From an uncultured Collinsella sp. (GTDB lineage: Bacteria > Actinomycetota > Coriobacteriia > Coriobacteriales > Coriobacteriaceae): a DNA stretch of 10,136 nt. The notes under the pieces are model-generated. The model saw only the letters and a program-made list of their open reading frames with translations, had not been told where the DNA came from and made no database searches. This document shows positions 1 through 6,914 of the stretch, piece after piece. Numbering within the stretch: the stretch's first letter is position 1; every line of letters starts with the position of its first letter. The position numbers and the translations under genes were made by a program. The stretch is taken from NCBI GenBank assembly GCA_900552705.1, contig USAX01000070.1:1-10136 (forward strand), given 5' to 3'.

Positions 1-1
1 G

Positions 2-200
2 CTGGCGATTATCGGCGAGAACGGCTCCGGGAAATCGACCCTCGCGAAGATGCTGGCGGGCATGGTGGAACCCACCAGCGGCGAACTGCTGATTGACGAT
101 CATCCGCTGACTTTTGGGGATTACTCCCCCCCCCGCCAGAAAGATCGCATGCTCTTTCAGGGTCCGTCGACCCCCCCGGACCCGCGCCCGCGCACCTCGC
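2..200 (+). pseudogene. sapF: Fragment of SapF-like peptide ABC transporter ATPase (foreign, probably chimeric contig end)
   Basis: The second frame reads LAIIGENGSGKSTLAKMLAG and continues VEPTSGELLIDDHP. It has the Walker A motif GENGSGKST at bases 14-40 and a Q-loop region at about 149-160 (MLFQ, where SapF has MIFQD). From memory this matches enterobacterial SapF, the ATPase of the Sap antimicrobial-peptide/peptide uptake system, almost residue for residue up to about base 122. After that the alignment stays in register without gaps, but residues change steadily to proline and codons turn to C (nine C at 126-134, seven at 171-177). Resemblance ends near base 200, 2 bases before the stop codon of the oppositely oriented regulator. 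No start, signature motif, Walker B or C-terminus is present. A gammaproteobacterial gene decaying as a read tail would, joined to actinobacterial-type DNA, suggests an assembly or contamination artefact rather than a transferred gene. Confidence 0.8.
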
Positions 201-202
201 CG

Positions 203-922
203 TTACAGGTCGAGCATGTACCGCGAGCCCACGTAATACTGCCGGCCGATGTAGATGGGCTTTTCGAACTGGTCGACGGCGTACATCGTCGTGTACAACA
301 GCGGTTCGCCCACGGAAATCTGCAGCGCGCTCGCTTTCGCCGCGAGCGCACCAATCGCTTGGACGGACATGTGCGCCTGCTTCACCGGCTTGCGACCATA
401 CAGCGCATCGAGCGCCTCGTAAATCGAGCCGTCCTTCAAATCCATGGAAAACAGCTCCTTAGCGTCCCGGTACGGCAGGAACAGGTTCTCCTCGAAGATG
501 GGGAGGCCGTCGGCCATACGAACGCGCTGGATGTGCACGAGCAGCTCGCTCGCGTCGAGGCCGAAGAACTCGCGCTCGTCATCCCGCGCCGGCACGATCT
601 CCTTCTTGATGAAACGCGCGCTCGAAACATGCCCCTCCTCGCGGCAGATCTCGGTGAAGCTTTTGGGCGCCTTCCCGCGCAACACGTTCCGGCGCATGCG
701 GGGCGCGCACACGAACGTGCCCAGTCCGCGACGCTTGATGAGGTAGCCCGCGTTACTCAAGTCCTCGATGGCGCGGCGCACGGTGATACGACTCACGCAA
801 TACGTCTTGGAGAGCTCCGACTCGGTGGGAATCTTGCTCTCGGGAGGATAGACCCCATCGTTGATGGCCGCCTTGATATCTTCATAGATGCGCTGGTATA
901 GTGGTTGCTCTTTCGAAGGCAC
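203..922 (-). CDS. GntR-family regulator, HutC subfamily (UTRA domain)
   Basis: This is a transcription factor of 239 residues, the usual size for the HutC subfamily. An N-terminal winged helix (about residues 5-72) carries the GntR signature PTESELSKTYCVSRITVRRA followed by the wing GLGTFV. A UTRA effector-binding domain (about 93-235) ends in YIGRQYYVGSRY. UTRA domains usually bind a sugar phosphate or related metabolite, so the effector here is probably an intermediate of the adjacent PTS pathway (inference). I chose GTG at 922 because AAGGAG (929-934) lies 6 bases upstream. An in-frame ATG at 958 would add 12 residues but has no ribosome binding site. The gene is transcribed separately from, and downstream of, the operon, and has its own promoter at 998-1025. 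Its stop codon sits right beside the foreign sapF fragment; the C-terminus looks natural, but a chance stop at the junction cannot be excluded. Confidence 0.9.
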   Translation of the reverse strand: MPSKEQPLYQRIYEDIKAAINDGVYPPESKIPTESELSKTYCVSRITVRRAIEDLSNAGYLIKRRGLGTFVCAPRMRRNVLRGKAPKSFTEICREEGHVSSARFIKKEIVPARDDEREFFGLDASELLVHIQRVRMADGLPIFEENLFLPYRDAKELFSMDLKDGSIYEALDALYGRKPVKQAHMSVQAIGALAAKASALQISVGEPLLYTTMYAVDQFEKPIYIGRQYYVGSRYMLDL

Positions 923-997
923 GATACGCTCCTTGACCCGTATCTTCGAGCGATGCATGGCTGGGCGGAGCCCGGCTCATGATGTCATCGATTTCTT

Positions 998-1025
998 ATT
1001 ACATCTATAACCTATTACTCGTCAA
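998..1025 (-). promoter_or_regulatory. Predicted sigma-70-type promoter of the GntR gene
   Basis: On the minus strand TTGACG (1025-1020, 5 of 6 to consensus) is followed after 16 bases by TGTAAT (1003-998, 5 of 6). It lies in an AT-rich island of an otherwise GC-rich window and points at the regulator start about 75 bases downstream. A candidate operator copy lies in the spacer and another just upstream of the -35 box, as expected for autorepression. Confidence 0.6.
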
Positions 1026-1035
1026 ACGTCTATAA
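1003..1035. promoter_or_regulatory. Candidate GntR operator pair at the regulator promoter
   Basis: ATCTATAA (1003-1010) and GTCTATAA (1028-1035) lie in a longer direct repeat, TCTATAACCT, at 1004-1013 and 1029-1038, 25 bases apart. The same core recurs upstream of the PTS operon (8868-8875 and 8906-8913). On the minus strand the core reads TTATAGAC, close to the GTMTAKAC consensus known for the HutC subfamily. Binding by the neighbouring GntR protein is inferred. Confidence 0.55.
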
Positions 1036-1087
1036 CCTTTTCCGCCATCGAGATCTAAACCGCACGTCACGCATGTGCTAGGGCACG

Positions 1088-1119
1088 AAAGGGCGAGCCG
1101 GTTCAACGCCGACTCGCCC
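1088..1119 (-). terminator. Terminator-like hairpin after the catabolic operon
   Basis: GGGCGAG (1091-1097) pairs with CTCGCCC (1113-1119). The stem extends through a G-U wobble (on the minus-strand RNA) and three further GC pairs to a 7-base loop (1102-1108). In the minus-strand transcript the stem is followed by UUU. It lies about 70 bases past the aldo/keto reductase stop and before the regulator promoter. The short U tract makes it a modest intrinsic terminator. Confidence 0.6.
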
Positions 1120-1187
1120 CCCAGCCATCCATATGTCACACGGCAACGCAGCGCCGAAACGCAAGGCGCCCCATCTGCGCGCGTCGA

Positions 1188-2162
1188 TTAGGACGTGGCC
1201 TCCGTGATTCCGAGGCGCTCGAGCTCGCTGTCGAGCAGATCGATGTCCTCCTGCGCGAGTTCCCACGCGAACGTGGCGCAGTTCTCCTCAGCTTCACGCA
1301 CATTGCGCACGCCGGTGAGGGCGGTCGTCACGAAGCTCTTCTGGGTGCTCCAATTGATAGCGATCTGCGCGAGCGGCTTGCCGTACTTCTCGGACACCGC
1401 ATCCATGGTCTTCAGGAACTCCTGGATCTTCGAGAACAGGGGCTCCTTATAGAACGGATAGAACGTGTTGCGGAAGTCGTTCTCGGCGAAGCTGGGCTTC
1501 TCGCGAATGGAGCCGGTGAGGATGCCCGAACCCAGCGAACCCCAGGTCATGACATCGATGTCATGCTCCTCGCACCACTGGAGCTGGTGCAGGTCGGCCT
1601 GGTTCACCATCGAGAACGGCAGCTGCACGATATCGATGTCGGCATACTCGGACGCTTGGGCAATGTAGTCGATGTCGACGTTGCACAGGCCGAGCATGCG
1701 CACCTTGCCCTGCTCCTTCAGCTTCTGCACGTACTCCATCGTCTCCTTGATGGGCGTGCCGAAGTCGTCCGGCCAGTGCATGAGGTAGATGTCGAAGTAG
1801 TCGGTGCCCAGCCGGCGCACGGAATCGGCAAACTCGCGCTCGATCGAGGCGGGAGTGCTCTTGTGAACGCCCTTGCCGTCCTCGATGTAGGAGCCGTACT
1901 TGGTGGCGAGGACGATCTTGTCGCGGTCGTAAGCCTTGATGGCCTTTCCCACGACCTCCTCGGAGTGGCCGGAGCCGTAGATGGGGGCGGTATCGATGAG
2001 GTTCACGCCACCGTCGATCATGGCCTGGATGGCACGGATGGACTCGGCGTCATCCACCTCGCCGTAGCTCGCGCCGAGGGAGTTCGCCCCGCCGATCGCC
2101 CAGGTACCCACCGTGATGGCCGAGATATCCACCCCGGACTTCTTCATAGTCTTATAACGCAT
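1188..2162 (-). CDS. Aldo/keto reductase
   Basis: This is a 324-residue (alpha/beta)8-barrel NAD(P)H-dependent oxidoreductase of usual family length. The catalytic tetrad can be seen: Asp57 (NLIDTAPIYG), Tyr62, Lys88 (LATKYG) and His129 (YLMHWPDD). The signature GSGHSEEVVGKAI follows the Tyr. Such enzymes reduce aldehydes or ketones of sugars and small metabolites, so here it may reduce or oxidise an intermediate or an aldolase product (inference). It is the last gene of the operon. Its ATG is 3 bases after the stop of the dehydrogenase gene, and its ribosome binding site GAGGAG overlaps the end of that gene, so the two are probably translationally coupled. Substrate and cofactor preference cannot be read with confidence. 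Confidence 0.92.
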   Translation of the reverse strand: MRYKTMKKSGVDISAITVGTWAIGGANSLGASYGEVDDAESIRAIQAMIDGGVNLIDTAPIYGSGHSEEVVGKAIKAYDRDKIVLATKYGSYIEDGKGVHKSTPASIEREFADSVRRLGTDYFDIYLMHWPDDFGTPIKETMEYVQKLKEQGKVRMLGLCNVDIDYIAQASEYADIDIVQLPFSMVNQADLHQLQWCEEHDIDVMTWGSLGSGILTGSIREKPSFAENDFRNTFYPFYKEPLFSKIQEFLKTMDAVSEKYGKPLAQIAINWSTQKSFVTTALTGVRNVREAEENCATFAWELAQEDIDLLDSELERLGITEATS

Positions 2163-2165
2163 GCG

Positions 2166-3209
2166 TTACTCCTCGTTGCAGATGACGCTGATACGGAACA
2201 TGCCGGGCTCGCAGGCACGCTCGAAGGCGTGCTGGATCTGGTCGAGCGGGATCTTCTCCTCGACGAGCTCCTCGAAGTTGGCGGCGCGCATGTTGATGAG
2301 GTTCGCGGCCTCCTTGAAGTCCACGTAGTCGGCACCGTAAGTGCCCACGATCACCATGCGGCGGTAATGCACGGTGTTCGGGTCGAGCTCCCACTTCGGC
2401 GCGGGGTAGCCGGCGGCGAAGATGAGCAGGCGACCGCGCTTCTCCTTGAGCATGTCGATGGCCTGGGCGTAGGCGCTCGCCGCCGCCACGGCGACGATCA
2501 CGCCGTCCGCACCGCGCCCGCCTGTGAGCTCCTTGACCTTCTCAACCGGGTCGCACGCGGAGACGTCGATAGCCTCGAGCCCCAAGCGGCGCGCTGCCTC
2601 GAGCTTCTTAGGCATCATCTCGGTGATGAGTACGCGGCAGCCATGCGCCTTCGCCACGAGCGCGTTCAGTATGCCCATGGTGCCCGCGCCGACGACCACC
2701 ACGGTGTCACCGAAATCGCAGCCGAAGCGGCGGAAGCCCGCGCAGCACGTGCCGAGCGGCTCGAGCAAGGCCGCCACGGAGGGGTCGATGCCCTCGTCGA
2801 TCTTGTAGCACGCCACCTCGCTCGACACCACGTACTCAGCGCAACCCGCGTTGCCGAAGAAGCCGTCCGGATTCGGGTGGTCGGCGCTCATGAGGTGCGG
2901 GCACTCGCTCGTGCGTCCCTCGCGGCTTGGCAGCGTGTAGGGGTCGTAGTAATAGCCGCTCGCAACGTAGTCGCCCACCGCGACGCTCGAAACCTCCGAG
3001 CCCACGGCCTCGACCGTGCCCGCCCACTCATGGCCGAACACGAGCGGCGTCGGGCGGTTACGCGAACCGTTGAACGCGCCGTACTCCGATGTGCAGATGT
3101 TGTCCGCCGCGACCTTGACGAGCACCTCGTGGGACTCAAGCTCGGGCAGCTCGCGGTCGATGACCCCGGCCTTCCCGGCCGCGTACAGAACCGCTGTCTT
3201 TACCTTCAT
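2166..3209 (-). CDS. Zinc-type medium-chain alcohol/polyol dehydrogenase
   Basis: This is a 347-residue MDR-superfamily dehydrogenase resembling sorbitol, threonine or galactitol-phosphate dehydrogenases. The catalytic-zinc site is visible: Cys39 (ICTSEY), His60-Glu61 (FGHEWAG) and Glu150 (LLEPLG). The Rossmann motif VVVVGAGTMG occupies about residues 170-179. The acidic Glu197 at the end of the second strand suggests NAD rather than NADP. Oddly, the structural-zinc loop (about 90-115) has one cysteine (Cys103) where zinc-binding relatives have four closely spaced ones, so the structural zinc is probably absent. GAGAGG upstream of ATG is a good ribosome binding site. It lies 45 bases after the MtlD-like gene and just ahead of the reductase. 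It likely oxidises a polyol or reduces a ketose intermediate; a sorbose-1-phosphate-reductase-like role is possible but unproven. Confidence 0.88.
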   Translation of the reverse strand: MKVKTAVLYAAGKAGVIDRELPELESHEVLVKVAADNICTSEYGAFNGSRNRPTPLVFGHEWAGTVEAVGSEVSSVAVGDYVASGYYYDPYTLPSREGRTSECPHLMSADHPNPDGFFGNAGCAEYVVSSEVACYKIDEGIDPSVAALLEPLGTCCAGFRRFGCDFGDTVVVVGAGTMGILNALVAKAHGCRVLITEMMPKKLEAARRLGLEAIDVSACDPVEKVKELTGGRGADGVIVAVAAASAYAQAIDMLKEKRGRLLIFAAGYPAPKWELDPNTVHYRRMVIVGTYGADYVDFKEAANLINMRAANFEELVEEKIPLDQIQHAFERACEPGMFRISVICNEE

Positions 3210-3254
3210 GATTTCCTCTCCCTAGATCTTGTTGAACACCTCAACAAGCGCGCA

Positions 3255-4439
3255 TCAGGCAGCTGCTAGGATGTCACGCGCCTGCTTCTCGATGAGCTGG
3301 ACGAGCACTGCGTCGCCCGCGGCATCGGCGGCTTCGGGCGAATCGCCCGCTGCGAGCCCGCACACCTCGCGCACGAGCTGCCGGAGGGACTCCACGTCCC
3401 CGAGGTCGATCCCGCGCTCGCCTGCCAGGTACACCAAGCCGTACGCGATGCCGCGCGCAAGGTAGAAGGGCACGATGCCGTGACGCAGGCACATGAGCGC
3501 AGGTCCCACGAAGCGGTTGTCGTGCGAAAGCTTCTCCTCAGCTCCCGCCATCACGCGGTCGATGGGATCTTGCACGCCCGCATCGAGCTTCGCCATGATG
3601 AACGCGACCCATTCGGCATCTTCGGCGCCGTCGAAGGTGTACTCCTGCAGCACTGCGTCGTGCGCCTCGTTGAAGGCGCCTGTGATGCACGAACGGATCC
3701 ATGGGTCCTGGTAGCATTCACAGATATAGCTCAGCCCTTTATGGGCGCCCATGAACGCAGACATGGCGTGCAGCATGTTGCCGCAGTACACCTTGCGATA
3801 GATGTGGCCCTCGGCTCCATGCACGTAAGACACGTGCTGAACCTCGAGTTGCTTGCCCACCCAGGCATCGGCATCTATCTCGAGCCCCGGATTGGCCGAA
3901 ACCACCACCTGCCAGGGATTCGCACCCGGCTCGCTCGGCACGCCGGCAGCGAGCACCATGACCTGGCAAACGCCGAGATGGCCTGCCGCATAGGCGCGCT
4001 CCGCCTCGCTGAGCTCGGCCTCGATATAACCGCGCACCTTGCGGGGCGCCCCAAGCGCATTCACACACAGAAGCACGTTCAGCGGCGCCGTGTCCCCCTC
4101 GGCGCGGCGACGTTTCACCGCTTCCGCGATAACGTGCGAGATGCTCTGAAACGCTCCCTCGTATACGCAGCACGCGGCTACATCCACGCGGGTAAGGAGC
4201 TCGACGATGGGCTCAGGCTCTGTGCTGTCCACGATGTCGAACGCATCGATGCGGATCGTCTCGTCGATCTCGCGTCCATCTGTTACCCGAGCGTCATAGT
4301 AGCCCTGAGCTTCGAGCTGGCGCATGCCCTCCATATACATGTCGTACAGATGGAGCCGGTAGCCCTCGCGGGCGAAGAGCAGACCGACAACGCCGCGTCC
4401 GATCTTGCCCGCACCAAGAATCGCGATGTCTTTTTCCAT
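3255..4439 (-). CDS. Mannitol-1-phosphate 5-dehydrogenase-like polyol dehydrogenase
   Basis: This is a 394-residue polyol-specific long-chain dehydrogenase, close in length to MtlD (about 382-390). The N-terminal Rossmann motif is AILGAGKIGRG (residues 6-16). PLNVLLCVNALG (119-130) corresponds to the conserved PLNIIACEN of MtlD. The catalytic motif K-x4-N-x2-H is intact as Lys216, Asn221 and His224 in RKVYCGNMLHAMSAFMG. The C-terminal helical domain contains EEKLSHDNRFVGPALMCLRHG, as in the family. MtlD oxidises an alditol phosphate to a ketose phosphate with NAD, so this enzyme probably converts an alditol-phosphate or related PTS product. The usual Glu of the ACEN motif is Val here, and overall identity to MtlD looks low, so I do not assign mannitol. 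It follows EIID by 18 bases, with GAGGAG upstream. Confidence 0.82.
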   Translation of the reverse strand: MEKDIAILGAGKIGRGVVGLLFAREGYRLHLYDMYMEGMRQLEAQGYYDARVTDGREIDETIRIDAFDIVDSTEPEPIVELLTRVDVAACCVYEGAFQSISHVIAEAVKRRRAEGDTAPLNVLLCVNALGAPRKVRGYIEAELSEAERAYAAGHLGVCQVMVLAAGVPSEPGANPWQVVVSANPGLEIDADAWVGKQLEVQHVSYVHGAEGHIYRKVYCGNMLHAMSAFMGAHKGLSYICECYQDPWIRSCITGAFNEAHDAVLQEYTFDGAEDAEWVAFIMAKLDAGVQDPIDRVMAGAEEKLSHDNRFVGPALMCLRHGIVPFYLARGIAYGLVYLAGERGIDLGDVESLRQLVREVCGLAAGDSPEAADAAGDAVLVQLIEKQARDILAAA

Positions 4440-4457
4440 GGGTAACCGTCTCCTCGC

Positions 4458-5297
4458 CTAGCCGATGATGCCGCAGAGCGCGAGCACGACGCCCACCACG
4501 ATAAGCGCGATGAGCAGCACGACGACGTTGACCTTCTTCTTGCCGAGCAGCCAGTAGCAGGCAAGCACCAGCAGAAGCGGGAGCATCTTGGGCATGACGG
4601 CGTCGAAGAGCCCTTGGAGCGCCATGGGATTGGTTTCGCCGGCGCCGCCGAAAGTGATGGGCGTGGTGAGCGCGACGTTCGTCGCGGTCATAGCGCCGAT
4701 GGCGGCAAGGCCGATAACGCTCGCGGCATAGGAGATCTTGTCCATGATGCCCGTGGTAGCCGCATCCTCCAGGAAGCGGGTGCCCATGCTGTACCCCATC
4801 TTGAGCGTCCACCAGCGCACGAGGAGCTGCGGGATGTTGAAGATGAGGAAGAAGAGCACCGCACCAGCAAAGCTGCCCTGCATGCAGAGGTCAACCGCAA
4901 CGGAGACCGCGATGACGCGCAGCGTGGAGTGAAAGATTGTGTCTCCGATGGCGGACAGCGGACCCATGAGGGCGGTCTTGACGCCCGTGACGGTCGTGGT
5001 GTCGAAGTCATCACTCTGAGCGTTATGCTCTTCCAGCGCGAGCGTCACGCCCATGGGCAGGCCGACGACGTACGGGGTGACGTTGAAGTACTCAGTCATG
5101 TGACGACGGTAGGCGTCGACGCGCTTTTCCTTGTCGTCCTTGTAGATCTTCTTGAGCGCGGGGATCATAGCGTAGGCATAACCGCTGTGCATCTGCGCCG
5201 GGTAGTCGTTCATACCGTTCAGATGGATGCCGCGTCTGAACGCGGTGAGCAGGTCTTTATTGCTCAGCAGGCCTCCCTGTTTGACGTTAGAACTCAT
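4458..5297 (-). CDS. PTS mannose/fructose/sorbose-family EIID component
   Basis: This 279-residue protein has the EIID signature region GPLSAIGDTIFHST (residues 112-125) and the N-terminal family segment LLTAFRRGIHLNGMNDYPAQ. Hydrophobic segments cluster after residue 125, ending with two strong spans (about 237-250 and 256-277). EIID with EIIC forms the membrane channel of the mannose-class phosphotransferase system, the only PTS class with a separate IID subunit. The gene overlaps the end of the EIIC gene by 11 bases, and its ribosome binding site GAGGAGG lies inside the EIIC coding sequence, so the two subunits are probably made in balanced amounts. Length and motif placement are normal. 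Sugar specificity cannot be deduced. Confidence 0.95.
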   Translation of the reverse strand: MSSNVKQGGLLSNKDLLTAFRRGIHLNGMNDYPAQMHSGYAYAMIPALKKIYKDDKEKRVDAYRRHMTEYFNVTPYVVGLPMGVTLALEEHNAQSDDFDTTTVTGVKTALMGPLSAIGDTIFHSTLRVIAVSVAVDLCMQGSFAGAVLFFLIFNIPQLLVRWWTLKMGYSMGTRFLEDAATTGIMDKISYAASVIGLAAIGAMTATNVALTTPITFGGAGETNPMALQGLFDAVMPKMLPLLLVLACYWLLGKKKVNVVVLLIALIVVGVVLALCGIIG

Positions 5298-6060
5298 TGT
5301 CGTCCTCCTCAGCAGCGGTCGAGAGCGCGGGCGTATCCCCCCCGCGGGCGAAGAGCAGAAGCACCACGACGGCAGTGGCGAGCAGCGTCACAGCGATGGT
5401 GGGCATGCCCAGATAGGCGGTAAGGATGAAGCCGATGAAGAACCAGGCGGCGACCTTCTTGTCCATAATCATGGTGAGCAGGAGGCCGAAGCCGACGGCG
5501 GGAAGCAGGTTACCCGCAGTGTTCAGGGCGTTGATGATGTTCGTGGGGATGGAGTTGACCGCTGCCTCCATGGCGCCGCTGCCGAAGAAGATGGACAGGA
5601 AGCCGATGAGGAAGTACAGGCCGAACTGGCTCACCCAGGCGCCCACCCAGAAGATAGCACATGCAGCGCGGTCGTTATCCTTCAGGAGCTGCGCCTTCAT
5701 GGCCTCGCCGAAGAAAGCATTGATGAACTTGCAGAGCACGTAGGCGAAGCCGCCGATGAGCGCGAGCGGCACGGCGAACGTGGTGCCGATACCGGTGCCG
5801 GCGCCGGTGATCACCGCGAGCGCGGTCGAGACGCCGGCCGCGGTGCCGCCATCGGGCGAGACGGCAGCGCCGATGGGGAACGAGCCCAGGAACACGATTT
5901 CGAGCGACGCGCCGATGATGGCGCCCGTCGCCACGTCGCCAAGCACGAGGCCGACGAGTGCGCCCTCGACGATGGGGCGGTTGAGCATACAGTAGCCGAA
6001 GAAGTAGTCCATCTTGCACAGACCGACCACCAGGCCGGTGAGCAATGCGGGAATAAGCAT
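5287..6060 (-). CDS. PTS mannose/fructose/sorbose-family EIIC component
   Basis: This very hydrophobic 257-residue membrane protein has several transmembrane spans. Residues 50-72 (GASLEIVFLGSFPIGAAV, then SPDGG) match the conserved IIC region that contributes to sugar recognition. EIIC carries the translocation site and works with EIID. Its ATG shares one base with the stop of the upstream epimerase gene (TAATG). With only a weak ribosome binding site of its own, it may rely on translational reinitiation. The acidic C-terminal tail EEDDNEF is encoded by the sequence that also serves as the EIID ribosome binding site, so the tail may be a by-product of the overlap rather than a functional motif. 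IIC is separated from IIA and IIB by two enzyme genes, whereas mannose-class subunit genes are commonly adjacent. Confidence 0.95.
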   Translation of the reverse strand: MLIPALLTGLVVGLCKMDYFFGYCMLNRPIVEGALVGLVLGDVATGAIIGASLEIVFLGSFPIGAAVSPDGGTAAGVSTALAVITGAGTGIGTTFAVPLALIGGFAYVLCKFINAFFGEAMKAQLLKDNDRAACAIFWVGAWVSQFGLYFLIGFLSIFFGSGAMEAAVNSIPTNIINALNTAGNLLPAVGFGLLLTMIMDKKVAAWFFIGFILTAYLGMPTIAVTLLATAVVVLLLFARGGDTPALSTAAEEDDNEF

Positions 6061-6890
6061 TACCGTTCACATCCCTTCAATGTGTCTATCGAACGCGCGA
6101 GCACCTCGTGCGGGCAATCGTAATAGGCGGGTGCGGTCATCTCGAGCGCGCAGTCCCCCTCATAGCCGTGCGCCCCGAGTTCCTGCAGCACCGCAGCCGG
6201 ATCGAGCACGCCTCGGCAATCTCCCCAACCCAGATGCGCGAACACGTTCGGGTCGAGGTTCGTCAGGTGCACGTACCCGATGCGCTCCCCTATCCCCTGT
6301 AGGTAGGTGGCCAGATCGTCGCCGTTGCGGGCGATCGTTCCGGTGTCGAGCGTGGCATGCAGGTTCTCCTCATTCACCTCCTCAAGCAAGCGAGATAGGC
6401 CGTCCGCATCCATCACGAGCCGATACCAGGTTCGTGACAAGGGTTCCACACAGACCTCGATGTCCTCGTCCGCCGCCATGCGGCAGATGGTGCGCAGCAT
6501 GGAGCAGAGCGCCTCCCACGCCCGCGCCGGCTCGTCGTCGAGCAAGCGCCATCCGGCGTTGAGCGAGATTCGCTGGACGCCCAAGCGGGCGCCGAGCGAT
6601 ACGACCTGCTCGTAGTAGCCCTTCGTGAGCCGCTGCACCACGCTGTCGGACGAGGCGATGTTGTACGCCTTGGGGTTGCTCTGCTCTGGGGTGAGCGTCT
6701 GCGCTCGCACGCCGTAGCGGCTAAGGAGCCGCGCGACCTCCGTCGCGTTATATACGGCGTGCGCGTCGATGTTCACATGCTGGTTGCAGAGCCACAGGTC
6801 GACATCGCGCAGGCCGAGCGCGGAGACATCGACAAGGAAGCGCTCAAAGCTCCAATAGCGCCAGATCTGGTTGGTGGGCAGAAAACGCAT
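6060..6890 (-). CDS. Sugar-phosphate isomerase/epimerase (TIM barrel, FrlC-like)
   Basis: This is a xylose-isomerase-like TIM barrel of 276 residues. The four metal ligands typical of the ketose 3-epimerase/FrlC group are visible: Glu149 (CVEPLSR), Asp182 (ATLDTG), His208 (GYVHLTN) and Glu250 (CALEMT). The stretch LTPEQSNPKAYN resembles the equivalent segment of FrlC (fructoselysine 3-epimerase) as I recall it. Related enzymes invert C3 of ketoses such as tagatose, allulose or psicoselysine with Mn or Co. I prefer the ATG at 6890, which has AGGGG 5 bases upstream; an ATG at 6905 would add MTGVP without a clear ribosome binding site. It sits 24 bases after the aldolase gene and overlaps EIIC by one base. 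It probably rearranges the phosphorylated sugar before oxidation or cleavage. No deglycase (FrlB) or kinase (FrlD) is present, so fructoselysine is unlikely. Confidence 0.85.
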   Translation of the reverse strand: MRFLPTNQIWRYWSFERFLVDVSALGLRDVDLWLCNQHVNIDAHAVYNATEVARLLSRYGVRAQTLTPEQSNPKAYNIASSDSVVQRLTKGYYEQVVSLGARLGVQRISLNAGWRLLDDEPARAWEALCSMLRTICRMAADEDIEVCVEPLSRTWYRLVMDADGLSRLLEEVNEENLHATLDTGTIARNGDDLATYLQGIGERIGYVHLTNLDPNVFAHLGWGDCRGVLDPAAVLQELGAHGYEGDCALEMTAPAYYDCPHEVLARSIDTLKGCER

Positions 6891-6914
6891 AGGAACCCCT
6901 GTCATCGAGCCGTC

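Noticed and set aside
50..901. 283-codon plus-strand open frame starting in sapF
   Set aside because: Only the first about 50 codons are SapF; the rest is antisense of the GntR gene read through a chimeric junction.
1563..3269. 568-codon plus-strand open frame opposite the reductase and dehydrogenase genes
   Set aside because: It mirrors two well-supported minus-strand genes, has no recognisable domain and is rich in the Leu/Val/Asp/His/Arg mix typical of antisense frames in GC-rich DNA.
6060..6890. Fructoselysine (Frl) pathway assignment based on the FrlC-like protein
   Set aside because: No FrlB deglycase or FrlD kinase is present; the resemblance supports only a general epimerase role.
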